DNA from: Liolophura sinensis
Lineage: Eukaryota; Mollusca; Polyplacophora; Chitonida; Chitonidae
DNA length: 64,000 bases
Assembly: GCF_032854445.1 (NCBI RefSeq)
Contig: NC_088304.1
Coordinates: 14,273,704 to 14,337,703, forward strand
Reading direction: 5' to 3'
Part shown: piece by piece, positions 36,386 to 49,100 of the stretch
Position numbering within the stretch: the stretch's first letter is position 1
How the letters are laid out: each line of letters begins with the position of its first letter
Notes under the pieces: model-generated
What the model was told of the DNA's origin: nothing
Database searches by the model: none
What the model saw: the letters and a program-made list of their open reading frames with translations, nothing else
Position numbers and translations under genes: made by a program

Positions 36386-39300
36386 AAGTCGGCAAATAAA
36401 ATTAAAAAAAAACATAACTCATAAATTTTGCGAAAGGCTGAAGCTTTTATTGTGTGTTATTCGTGAGAACGTCTACGGGCCCAGGTTGGCGAGACGATTG
36501 CCCCTGTTATAGACCACAAAAAGAAGGCCAGAAGCAATATACTACGAACAAAACGTTCTATGGTATATCCTTGTCAACAACTTGTCAAAAAGTTTTCTCT
36601 TTTGTTTACGGTCTGCTCTTAATGGCAGACTGTGTATATAAACGAACACTTGGGTAATTTATGTTTTTTTGTTTTCTTTATATTTACTTCCCACATGCAT
36701 GTACTTTTTTTTTACTCAGTCTGAGTTAGGCTATACATCTTTATCGTCTAACGTATATAGCTTACCAGAGGTGCAATATAGCGAAAATAGAATATAATAA
36801 CGAATGAAAACCATAAAATGAATAGTTTTAATACAAGCCTAGCCCGAATAAAGCAAATTCTCGATTTGTGGTAAGTCTTTCGCGGTTTAGCTTAAATATA
36901 ATATATGCCAGAAGAATATACGTGAGGGAAAATGCAAGAATTTTAAAACATTCCTTCATCCTTTTGTATGAAGGATTGTCACTTGCGATTTTTCAAGCGA
37001 TAGAATTGCCAAAAAAAATTTACAATTTCTGCAAAAAAAACCAAAACGAGCTCAAATTTATTTTCCCTGTGTCATAAAGTACAAAGTTTTATGAACGCGT
37101 GTTACTTCGTCATAGCTATATCCTATCGCCTTTTCGTCACCTGAGCTGGTCTAAAATTAGGCCACATTAGACTCACAGTATACTGTTCGAGTCAAATATA
37201 ACCAGTGTTAATTACTATATGCCTGAGTCTCAATTTTAGAAGAGACCTTTTCGTTTCAGCTGATTATACATCGGACGTGACTTTCGATGTCCCTTCGCAA
37301 TTAACAAGCAAAGGCGAGTCAATGGGGTTTCTCTTCTCATTAATGAAGTATACTAATTTGAAGGTTCGGTTTGTTTATAGATCTCTAATTAATGACTTGC
37401 TTGGCACAGGAGATTCAGGGTAAGATGCAAGGTCAGATCAGCTAGATGTCGTGGCCTTTCGTATACAAGCAAACAACTGTATAAAACAGAGCATTGTTCT
37501 GATATTTAAGCGACAAATTTAAGTATTCATCGCCGTGCATGCGCCAGAAAATTATGTAAATAAATCACTCATTGGGAGACATATATAATATGTAGTAAAT
37601 TTCCTACCAGTAAAGCTTTTTAACACAATTCGCATTTAACAGTTAGTAGAAAAATCACTTAAATATATTTATACATCTATGGAAGCATCTTGGTCACATA
37701 TATCATATATAAGGGTATTCACAATCTCATTTAGGGACCATTTTAGGGGCAACAGGCATTAATTCCTAGGATCCACTATTGCCAGATTTACGGAAGGTTT
37801 TTTTTTGCACGCCTGTTGCCACGCCTGACGAAAATTTCTCGCTTAGGAATCCGTGGCAGTCTCAGCTGTCAGCAGAGATGATAATTCTTCTTTATCTTGC
37901 GGTGAGAATGTTCCATATGTTTGTAAAATGCCAAAAAAGTAAAAGAAAGAAACCATTCTAGCAACTTTAAGCATAACAAATTATGTAATTGTGTTTTTAT
38001 TCCCACGGTAACCTGGCTCTGTATGCTCCAAACCGCAGCGTGAAAGTCATAACCTTGATTTTCTGTCAAAAGACCATTCTGTCCGCAAAATATTAAGACT
38101 TGACAAGCGATAATTATCACAACAGCACTAGCGAAAGTGAAAGTCTGGAAAATTGTTTAGAAATGTGTAATAAAATTGGTCATAAAACTTATCAACATAG
38201 CGATTTGGACACAAATTATATACATAAGCCAAGGAATAACTGCTCCTACTATGGTCGAGTTGTCTTTTGTTAAAAGCTTTGTTTGGTGTGAAGGTTCGGC
38301 CTGAGGGCCCGATTGTCAGCGGATTTATGGAATTATGGGGTATAAAGCTGTTCGGTATGCCCCCGTGAAAAGCACTAAAGTCTCAGCAATATTTGGTTAC
38401 AAGTCTTTCTTTTCTACATGTGACGGCTGTATAAAGGCGACTTCGTTTCATTTCACCAATTGTTCTTTTTTTCAATGGCGTTATTCAGCAACAGTGAAGT
38501 TTCCTAAAATGAGGCTTGTAACCGTTGGCCGGGGTGGCTTTGTAGTGGGGTCCCTCCCTTCCAGGCGTGTTTTGTTACCACTTCTAGTAGGCCCGCGTGA
38601 GGTACCCTTCATACATCTGATTGTACTCGGTTAGGGCAAAGCCTTTTGGTTTGGATCGATGTCGGTAAAGGGACAACAATACAGTGTGCAATGAGACCCA
38701 CTATATGGATACTTCTCACACATAAACACTAGTGGGCTGCGCTGAGATTCCTGTTCACACTTTTGTATACTATATTGTATCGAGCCACTTGAAATGCCTA
38801 CCACTGGCACTCACATGAAAAGGGAAACTAAGTAGACGGCTGAAAACACCACCATTGCTTTGAAGTCAGTCACCTTTTCAATGAGTATCCCCATGGATAC
38901 ATTTTTTGCTCTTTTCACTTTTTGCTCGAGTCAATATTTGGCTGGCGTTACAACGGTCGAGAGCTACATTGCAACACGCCCAGAGCTGAATGCTGATGTG
39001 TTTAAAAGGTTTAATGTTACAGAAAACTTTATGTACATACTACTCATTGGTTGACGGATTTTTCTATGCAAACTAAAGACGAGCTTCAAAGTCAGACATA
39101 ATTATTGTTCCTCCCACTTGTGGCCAAAATCGTCACCTTTCACCGGAGTATCAACAGCATTCTGTGGGACAAAGCTCATGTCTAAAGCTAAACAACGGTG
39201 CACTAGTTCATATCAAACACTGTAGAACTTGTTTTCGGCAAAATCGAAGTTTCTTAGTTTGAAAAATTGCACAAAGTATGTAAAGGACAAAATTCAATTG

Positions 39301-42300
39301 TCTGGAAAATGAAAAGGCAAAAATCAACTTGATTTAACTAAGAGATTTTGAAGTGCTTCTAGTTAGTAAGTCCACTTCAAGACTCCAGTGAGCGAGCAGT
39401 TACAATGGATACAACAACAAAGTCCTCAAAATATAAGAATCATGCTGCACATGACACTATTTGTAAATGTGTTTCTTTATTTCGCTAAGAGGGGGCATGG
39501 GATGAAGCCGATTTCTTGCTTTAGGCCAGTGTCTGTACAAGAGTTGCCCTCAAACAGAAGTCTGACCCACGCTTCAAAGATATTCCACAGCGCCAAAGAC
39601 GTATTGTCCCAAAAGTCTTTGTGGTTTCGAGTATTTTCCCCCCCAGACGAGCACTTGACCATCGACTGAAGGTCTGTCGACTTGAGTTACAGTTCTACAA
39701 ATACCTCTGATTTGATAGCAGACGCGAATGGACACACGTTACAAGAGAGGCCGTACATAGGCCACGAATTCATCGCCAGAAGCACATTTGGAAAGACTGG
39801 TCGGACACAATTATACAGTATAACGCGGAGTAGAGAAATCACAGCGGTGCAGTCATTAAAAAGTTAAACGGTCCCTGGACAAGCAAACCGCCTTGTCAGA
39901 CGGCCCAATTATGGTGATGATAATGCTACTTGGCACCCACTTAATCACAATGTGTCCTTACTAAACGAGAATTAATTCAAAGGTGTCTGATTCTTTTGTG
40001 CACCTGTATGTATAGGTGTGACAAGGGGCTGGACACTAGCGGATAGGAGTGCTGTCTACTCTGGGTCCTGAACTGGCTTGAAGAGTAAAACTTGGTTGGT
40101 GATACTGTTCTCAGTAACCTTTATAAAGTACTTTGATATCAAGTTTCAAAGTATATACGAACACATCAAATAATGATACTAAGCAAACCTAATAATCAAT
40201 GATACACAAAATAAAAACCATTAAAGGTAATAAAACAGGTCATTGTTGGACGAGTGAAGACTGTGATAATATAATTACACTCCTATCTAAACCTAAGGTA
40301 GATCGTTTGTAATGCAAGTATTGATCACACAAATTGGCTATACTGCCTCTTTCATAGTTCTTTGTTTCGATTAAAAGATATCATATTTTGGGGAAAATCA
40401 TCAGAAGGATGCCATATGTAGTTTCCTACATCTGTTTAACGCGAGAAAAGCGTGTAAAGAAATTGTGTATGTGTGGAGTTTTAAACCGATTTGTCTTTGA
40501 ACACTCATTATTTCTCAATTTCTAAAGAACAGTTTGTTCAGCAATGTTGTACAAACACCTGAATGGAGTCTTTCGCGCTTTCTGTTTTCCTTTAGGTCCG
40601 TGAACAATGCACTCTTCGCCTGCCCCTTCTATTTGATTCACATGTGCTTAAATGCAATTAAAATTTTGCAGAAGCATGTAGGGCAATTTTAAAGTTCGTT
40701 GTATTTGCATGGATTGAAAAGGTATTTTTAATGATTATTACAGCTCTGAATTATTGACCAAAACGCCCAACCGAACACAAAATAGACCAATATTTCCATT
40801 AGCTTAATGCGATGGCTTATTAAAATGTAGATGACAGCATTAATTAAAACATATTACTTACATATTTATTAACACTATTACTCAAACAATTTGGTTTTGC
40901 AAAACGACAACTTTTAGTCAACTGATCAGTGATTAAACTCAGAACTGTAGGACAATATCGTCCTACGTGAGCTTACGAGTAAAATGGGGTAAGTAAATTC
41001 AAATGGTCCCCTTAAAAATCCCATCAGCTTGTATCCGATCCGGGTAAATGAAGCATCAGGATGCTGTGTAGAAGTCAATGGGCTTAAAACCTTGCTGGCA
41101 GGGGTTTACGACATCGAATCCCAAAGAGGGATGTTAGATATTAGTATGTTAAGCCAAAGTGGTGCTTGCTGGTGGAATTTGGCAAAATCGTGGCCCGCTG
41201 GACGTCCTTACAGGATAATAAAGCCATGAAATTAAACAGTTTCGCTGGTGCTGGGCGGAATGGCCGTTAACCGGGGAAGAAAACGAGGAAAGATTTGAAG
41301 AGCTCGTCCTTCCCACACTCATCAGGGTCATCAATCAGAACTAGAAAGGGACACGAGTCTCCAGGGTATCGTTCAAGGGCTAAAGACACTGGTAATTATC
41401 CTATAACGGTATTATGGAAAAATTTTCGCTTTGCTATTGGGCGTCAGTGAGACGTCAACTCCACTGATTTATGAACTGAGACTTTCTGAGCAAGGCATGG
41501 ACTAGAGATCCATCCAGATTGCTTCGTTTTGCTAGATTTTTATGCGTTTGCTGCGTGGTTATGTGTGTGTCCCAATACATTTGCTCTGATATTATTTTTT
41601 TAAAAAGTGTAAAGTGACCAATTTGATCATTTCCCCAAAAGTGCTCATGTACAATATACACCTGCCCCTCTCAACATTCATTGTTGGTCGTGATCTAATA
41701 CAGTTAAGGCGCATTCGTTGCCATTGGGCTCAAGTGTTACTTTATGAAAGGAATTTAGTCGAAATTTTATATTGCCGATTATGTTTTCATACCAATGAAC
41801 TATGTGTGGTGGTGGGGGTGGGGGTGCGGGTGGGGAGAAAACAATTATTCAGCAAAAAGACAGATGCGGACAAGAAGTGAGAGTTTGTACCACATCTTGT
41901 CCATAGAACGCAGGGAAACGCAATGTACCTGCGAATACAGCCTCTCAATTTTTTTTCAGAGCTAAAACGGCTAAACTCCAATCAATACGTCTTACGCACC
42001 TATAACAAAAACCTCTTGACCAACCAACTTTTGGAAGAACTCAGACGAGTGTGATAAAACCAGGCAATCACAAGACACATATGATGACTTATATAGGGTA
42101 AGGGTCGACAAGAGAGAGAATGGGATAGAGGCAATGGAACTCTCAAGGGAAAAATTAGATATAAGGGACGAATTTCAAAGGCACTAGGGCCAAAATCTCT
42201 TGATGTTACTTCAATGAACGAGAGGAGACTTTGCCTAAGAAAACCCTTCAAGCACAGATGTTCGGCTATTGTTTGCGAGCAGCGTGTAAGACAGCAAACT

Positions 42301-43407
42301 GGGCGTCTCGGGCAGTTCGGGTGAGCTAGAAACATGGAGAAGGCATAATAGTGGCATTGTAAAACAGTCAGACACAGCCGAAGGAACAGGCCCGGATGCG
42401 CATTCATAAACTGTCTCAGTGAAACTGAATGTTCATCGGGACAAAGGGAGAGCCACACAGTAACGATGGTGTTATCCAAACAAAACAGTTGAACAAGTGA
42501 CCAGAACAAGTACTCAACAAAGAGGCGACACCTCTATGTATGACCTTGTATACCATCTTTTCACTTGCTACTCTCTGTAAAACGTACTTTCAATATTCAT
42601 GGCTTAGGCGAAAAAACACACCTAGATCCGGCCCGCCTTTCATTCCTGCTTTTGTATGAACCCGACAAGAAGGCCAAAGTTGAACATAGCGATGCTGAGC
42701 AAACACATCCATTGTGAAGTAAGCATTTGATATTGGTCGTGCCTGGCAAAGCGTCCTAAGGACATTGTAGCGACCGAACAGGAAACTTATACAGGCACAG
42801 TCAAATCTTTTCCTGAATAGTTTCTCGCCCAACATTAATCCCATTCACAATACGGTTGGTTTTATCTCATATATAGGCCACTCTGCTCTTTCAACGGGGA
42901 CAACCATAGTCGAGAGAAAAGCACATACAACTAAGTGAATGCGATCTACAAGAGAGCAAAGGCGGCAAGGTTTTCAAATATTTGACGAGTTTTTGTGGTG
43001 GCGGTATCAGGGAACAAGTTAAACTCATATATCAATATTAAGATTTGATGTGGAGAAATGATAACGGTAAAAGTGGGCCTCCTTGGTGTATCCACTCTTT
43101 TACACACTAAAATCAGATAGCTAGTATTTACTTTGTCGCGATAGTCTCACTTCCTTACACCTGGATATATAAGCATAAGAATGATACACAAACTTTAAGT
43201 TCGGTACAATCAAACAAATTAACTCAAATGACTGTTGAAGTAAAAGAAAGTTGAGCTTCCCTGCTGTGTACACGGCAAACAGTGTTAATCAAAAGGCTAT
43301 GTAAATGTACATACGACTGCTACAAAATACAGCTGTACACATACAACGGTAGAACGATCTTGCTGGATTTTCATCGTCTTATCATATTTAGTTTGTAACG
43401 TGTTTTC

Positions 43408-43600
43408 AAGCATTTATTTATTTATTTATTACATTTATGGTTTCATACGCCGCATATTATATATGCTATTTTATTTCCTTTTTTGCTTTAATAACCTCTC
43501 ACGTATATGGCGGGAGATTGTACATGGGTGTGCCAAATATCCGGCTGACCATGCCGGAGCTGTAATGGAGCAAGGTCCTGTCGTCTGCAGCGAGGGTGAG
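43408..43600 (-). mobile_element. Possible diverged SINE fragment, reverse
   Basis: It begins with a tttatttatttatttattac run and ggtttcatacgccgcatatt, like the reverse tail of the SINE family. The sequence to about 43600 (ccggctgaccatgccggagc) does not clearly match the type 1 or type 2 bodies. Only the tail is supported. Confidence 0.35.
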
Positions 43601-44676
43601 ATGTTAGATGACTGAACCATCGACCATCCCTTATTTCACAGACTTTCAATATTCCAAAATTCTGTAATTCAACAATTTAATACATAAGAAGGTATATGGT
43701 TACATCAACAATGTGCCTAAAAACACCCGGCTTGTACGGTTACATATATAGTCATTACAATGAGCTCCTAGTAATTAAATATTACATTGACATCTTTCTA
43801 TGAAAACAAAAAGTCTGTTCTGGAAAAAACGAAATCTCAGTTCATCTTGCCAGTGCAAGCTGTCTCCAAAGCCGTGCCTATCCTAAAGCTGTCCCCGTAG
43901 GGTAAATGCCTTTCGTTTCTCTCAGTGATAAATTGTGATGATTAAATGCGAGAAAAAGACCAATAAAAGATAACAGTTCGACTTCACACCTGGCATAGTT
44001 GGGTGCCTGAGCTGTGTATTATACCCCGTTCATCGACCGCCCAGCCAAACATTCGGCCGGGGGAGTTTTTGGTAATTTTCACGCACGAACTTTCTATTTA
44101 GATAAAACGCCTGATAGTGGCTCTTGCAAGCAGGTGTTGCTATTGTTTCATTACATACATGTCATTTATTTACGACAACGAGCTTTGTTCATTCACCACT
44201 TTCATTATTTAATGATCCCACAGTTCCGCATCTGTATATTTATCTTTGCTGATTAAAAGTTTAGATATCATGTTTTCTGAAAATGTACTAAATATTTTTT
44301 TGCTCTAAATATTCGTTCATATGGCATTTTATAAAGTGTAGCTTGGACATTTCGCCACATGAGGACATATGCATCTCATTACTTTAAACGTAGTTACATT
44401 AATATTCGGTGCACATGTACTGTCATCACTTTAAGCTGCTATTGGATATATCGTTTACAAATAAGTGAGCTCGTAATTTCGCCGGTTTATTTGGCAGATA
44501 AATGTAGTTGGCAAGGCGCAGTGTATTGTTTCCTCCTTCGTCATATAAGGCAGATATAAAATATGACATGCCCGATACAGTGCATGCAAACTAAGGCACG
44601 AATGTTTATGTATTATACAACTTATTATGGAGAGTGTTGTTTCCCTAATGAGAGTTTCAAAATGATATTTACGTAC

Positions 44677-44857
44677 CTGAAAAGTATCCAAAACCTGGAC
44701 CGGCCATCATTTCCGGACTATCGTCTAAGTCGTGTGGAGACATGCCTGCCCGTAACGCTCGCATTCGCCGGGGGTTCCTAAAGAAATGACGCCTTGCTCC
44801 AAGAGCACTAAGCTGCTTCATCCTTCGTTCTTTCGACCTGCGATTCTGAAACCACAC
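44677..44857 (-). CDS. Lhx1/5: Lim1/Lhx1/5 exon: homeodomain recognition helix and basic flank
   Basis: Second homeobox exon of the same gene. Acceptor tttgcag precedes GTG TGG TTT; the exon has 60 full codons plus one base and ends at donor gtacgt (phase 1). It starts with [14 protein letters not shown], homeodomain residues 47-60, carrying the invariant Trp48, Phe49, Asn51 and Arg53. It continues with [20 protein letters not shown], matching the Lim1-type extension after the homeodomain, then an acidic segment (DLDDSPEMM) and GPGFGYFS. The split between homeodomain residues 46 and 47 is a common intron position in homeobox genes. Joined to the preceding exon it restores an uninterrupted homeodomain. 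Introns on the two sides are about 14.2 and 9.2 kb. Confidence 0.96.
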
Positions 44858-45957
44858 CTGCAAAGAAAATATTATTTTAAAATAAATGTCGGCAAATATA
44901 CCCTTACCAAATTGATAGTCGCCTGAGTGAAACGAATCTCATAATAAAGGCACAATGATGCCCATTTCGTTTCGTCCGTCATTTCCTTCTGCCGTTTATT
45001 ATTTCATACTGCATATTAAAATTGTGCAAAGATATGTTTATAACAGTAACGTAACAATTACATAACCACAGCAGTCTACAGGTATCTTACTTCATGTATA
45101 CAGGCACTTCAAATGCGAGACCACAAGTGTAAATTTTAGTTTTATTGTGCAGATACTTCAACATAATAGACAGTACTTAACTGTCTATTGCACATACAGG
45201 GGTAACGTTAAGCATTTGACACATGCTTACTGGGGATCTTACGCTTACAATAATGCGCTACTGAACATGCCCTTGATGTGATATTATATAGAAAAGGCTC
45301 GAATCAAAGGCATCTTTGTTTTTCAGCGGTAAATATTTTGGTCACGACAGCCCGGCTTGCGTGATTCTGGCTCATTCTGAGTAACTTTGGGTTGGGCCGC
45401 GGGTGAAGACAACCGAGTCGATTTGCTATGTACGTGTGAGAGCCAGCCAGACCAAGACACGCACAGCGATCGGGGAACTTCGGCATCCCTCGATAATTGT
45501 CGGCAACTGTCGCCAACACGCGATCTTCTTGACAGTTAAGGAAATATTGATGGGTCTAAAAATTAGAAGGAACAAATTGGCAACGCGTGCGCCAACCGAA
45601 CCATGTGTTAATGTTGCTATTCAACCACAAAAGGTCGCCCATTGGTATATTACGAGCGACAGTGCCTAAGAGTCATTAAAAGGCATGACTGACCACATGA
45701 GCAAAATAGCCACCGGCCAGCCCCAGCAGATTCGCAATTGCAGCTGTCGACGAGTAGGTGATAGAAGAACCGATTGACAACCCGGTTAAACACAGAGAAA
45801 GAAACAGCTGGATTCATTGTATTCATAAGCTGAAAGGGGTTCATCAGAATGTAGTTAACTTGGTTATAGCTATACTTATAATAGTCAGGCAGCTTTTGTC
45901 AGTAATGTGACTTTATAGAGCGTTACCTTACAATTATCTACAGGTTGTGTGAGGATA

Positions 45958-46163
45958 CACTCAAAAATTAATCTGTTGTCTCAGTGACGCTAGAATGTAT
46001 TTCACTGCACATTATTCTGTTAAACATAACACATATATTTTCCATTAGACCAAAAGAATATTACATTGTATATGACACATTATTATGTCAGAATAACAGT
46101 ATATATTCTAGCATTACTCAGATAACAGACTTTCCGTTAAAATTAAGATTAATTTTTCGAGTG
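45958..46163. mobile_element. TA-flanked MITE, copy 4, in the homeodomain intron
   Basis: Same family, 206 bp, with an internal deletion relative to copy 1. The left end is CACTCAAAAATTAATCTGTT and the right end is attaatttttcgagtg, with TA on both sides. It sits in the intron about 1.1 kb upstream (in gene sense) of the exon that ends the homeodomain. Confidence 0.82.
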
Positions 46164-49100
46164 TATGTGCATAATTATATATGTCTGAAAAGATTTAGCG
46201 TGGATGACACCCAAAAGAATTTACTCATTTCAGGAAACATCGACAAAAATGTAGAAAAATAAAATCCGGACTACTTTGATGGAATTATATATGTTTTTCT
46301 CTGTGTGTCGATAACACAGTTTAAAGTCTCATGACAAAATTATGGTTTTATATTAGACGAACTTTTGCACAAATTTTAGGCGAAAAAGAATGAGGCTTAC
46401 ATTTTTGCTAAAAACTAAACAATACAAAGCACACTGAATTCCCTGCCTCTGCTTTCTTGATATATCTGTAATTAATTGAAGTAGAAAACCGCGCAGATTT
46501 TCACAGAACTATTCTCTATCAAATCTGGACCGGGCATGTAAAACATTTTTCAGCTCAGCCTTACATAAATTAATCCCTATTTTACACTACACTTTTAATG
46601 GATAAAGCATTCTTAAATAACTGCTTTTTGCTCAATCCAATAATCAGATCGACATGAGATGCTACAATACATGTTTCATAGCCATGTAAGGGTTCTGCCG
46701 TGCTGACTTTAACTTTACTCCTGTAAATAACACACCAACACCAAAACTTTTTATTCAGTATGTAAATTTCACTTAGTCAGAGTAATAATAGAATCAAATA
46801 CGGCAAAGATAAGGAGTGGTGGTCTTCCGAATTTCTTGTTAATTCCTCCATGGACGAAGCATCACAGTTTAATTACGATCAGTAATTCAACCGTGTCGCC
46901 AATGTAAGGTTTTTGTCGTATGAATGGTTGGAAACAATGGAATAAAGCGGTCGAACCAAGTAGAAGTAGTCGTGTCCAAGAGCAAGGAGGGTGGAAATGT
47001 ATTGAAGGCGGATTACAAGTTAAAACAACGCTGAGCTATTCACCCTCCCCTCTCCATTCTTCCGCGTATGTAGTGACCAAAATTAGATTTGCATTCTTCG
47101 CCAAGTCCATTGAAAAGCCCGTTTTTCTATTGGATTAGTCACGATTGAAGGACCGCGATTGCGTTAACTGCTGGTGTTGTTCTCTGCTTCGCATTATTGT
47201 AGAAGCTTCCGTGAAAGAACAAACGGGGTGGGGGGGTGGGTGGGGGTGATGGAACCAACCAGGAAACCAGATGTGATTCAGAAAGAATACGTGTTCCTTG
47301 GTAGGACAGATGAAATCTATGGACCCTAGCCATGCGCACACTCTACAATAGTCGCGCCTGAAAATTTACTACAGAAGAAAGAAAAGCACCTACGGGACAA
47401 AAGCTTGTCCACAATACAGCCGCTGGGAGTTTGACAACGTGATGGCTGGAGACCGTTTGCTTCTAAGCATGTGTAACTGATAGCAGCGGGGCTATTCATG
47501 AAAATTTCGCCTGGATCTTAGCCTGTGTTGCTCCTCCGTGATCCAGGCGGAGACTCCGGCTCTACCCAACCTCTACACCTGCCCTTCCCCTTCTCAAATC
47601 GTTTCCATCGACAATTCTTGACACCTCTCGAGAAACTCAATCTAAGCTCAGCGTTCCTCTTTACGTGCCCAATCCGTCCTCTCGCGAGACCTGTACATAT
47701 TTCCGCAACAGTTGTAACAAAGAACGACATTTCTATAGCGAAAATCGAGCTTCCAATAATATTTTCCAAAAAATCAAGATTTTACTGAAATTGTTTCAAT
47801 TTCAAATCAAGGCTTGATACAGAAACGTAGTTGTTTCATTAAAAACAGATCTCCTCAGCCCCCTCCCCCCCGAAAAAAAAACAACAAACATTTGAAATTT
47901 TTTTTACAAAATTAACGGTTCTAAAAATATGTGCGTACATAAAATAAGTTAAAAAATACTTTTTTGCCTCAGGTGTTCCTAAATTGGCACTAAAGTTAAG
48001 CTTTACCGTTTTCATATTTTCAATGCCAGTCAAAAGGCATTTCTCATTAAAGCTTATGCGGTTTTAGAGCATCCACGAAGCCTTAGTTTTGAAAACATAT
48101 TACAATTCATTGCACACAATTAAAATGACATCTGATATTTTTCAATAGTGGAGTGTGTCAAAGTTTAGCTATTGTGGAGTGATTCGGTGTAGTGCCGTAA
48201 ATGCTGAGACAAGAGGTGTGACCCTAGATCACCGCCAGTCCTTGCTGTTTAATCTAAATCCGCTCTTCAGTCGGCTTTGCGCACAGGAAATGTTTTAATT
48301 GCGAGACTAAAAAAGCGCCGTTAACTAAGGGCGTCAGCGTAAGCCTACCCGAAGTGGCATCGAGGGGAGAGCATTTGGCCCAGTTAAGTCGATCAACTTA
48401 AACACAGCTAACAGTTCGCAATCGGATTCAACGTGCCAGGGACATTCGCATCAAGCCGCAAACGGTTGCAAAACACCTCCAAAACTTCCGTGTATCTTTG
48501 ATCAAAAATTTATGACATAATGGGGGATTGGCCCAGTGTCGTTTCTTAAGTACACCCCCAAGGTGGTCCCCGATCTTGGGTCTTGTTTTATCGCCCGGAC
48601 AATGACTCCTGACACACCCGCCTCTGGGTGTTGGCAAAACCCGGGAGTCTGTCGTCAGCGGATGCTTTTACAATAAAAGTAACTGAAGCAAACTTTCCCG
48701 ATATCACCTTGTCGAGTAAACTCTTCTAAGAACAGGGGTTTAGCTTAAAGCAAAGCTGCTTTTCGGCACAAAGGTTAGAGAAGCAAAACTGCACTGTTTT
48801 GTTCACCTTGTTTTATTGTTGACCTATTCATCATTCATTCTTTTGTTTTCTCCATTTTCAATTACACACAATTTCAATGAAGCTTTAATATATGGCTACG
48901 TTAAAAGATAATAAACGAATTACAATGACAGGACCCAATATATTTGAAAAGTATGTTTCTATACATGCCGAATGCGACAGTACTGGGTGACATAAACACT
49001 GAGGCGCAAAGCAAAGTTAGCTTGCAGGACGAGCACCTGAGATAAAAAACAAACAAAACCAAAACATTCATGATTTTATGCTGACATCGCTTATCTCTTT

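Larger units (their letters stand above)
35437..44676 (-). other. Lhx1/5 intron (9.2 kb)
   Basis: Bounded by donor gtacgt at 44676 and acceptor ctgcag at 35437. It includes a possible SINE fragment at 43408-43600, a tRNA-like SINE head at about 36300-36385, a G-rich microsatellite near 41806-41836, and a TAAT/octamer-rich stretch at 40640-40880. A 169-residue minus-strand open frame at 42000-42509 has no recognisable domain. No coding exon is evident. Confidence 0.88.

Noticed and set aside
42000-42509. 169-residue minus-strand open frame in an Lhx1/5 intron
   Set aside because: No recognised domain, no repeat or transposon context, and Cys/Leu/Ser-rich with no support. It would need transcript or conservation evidence.
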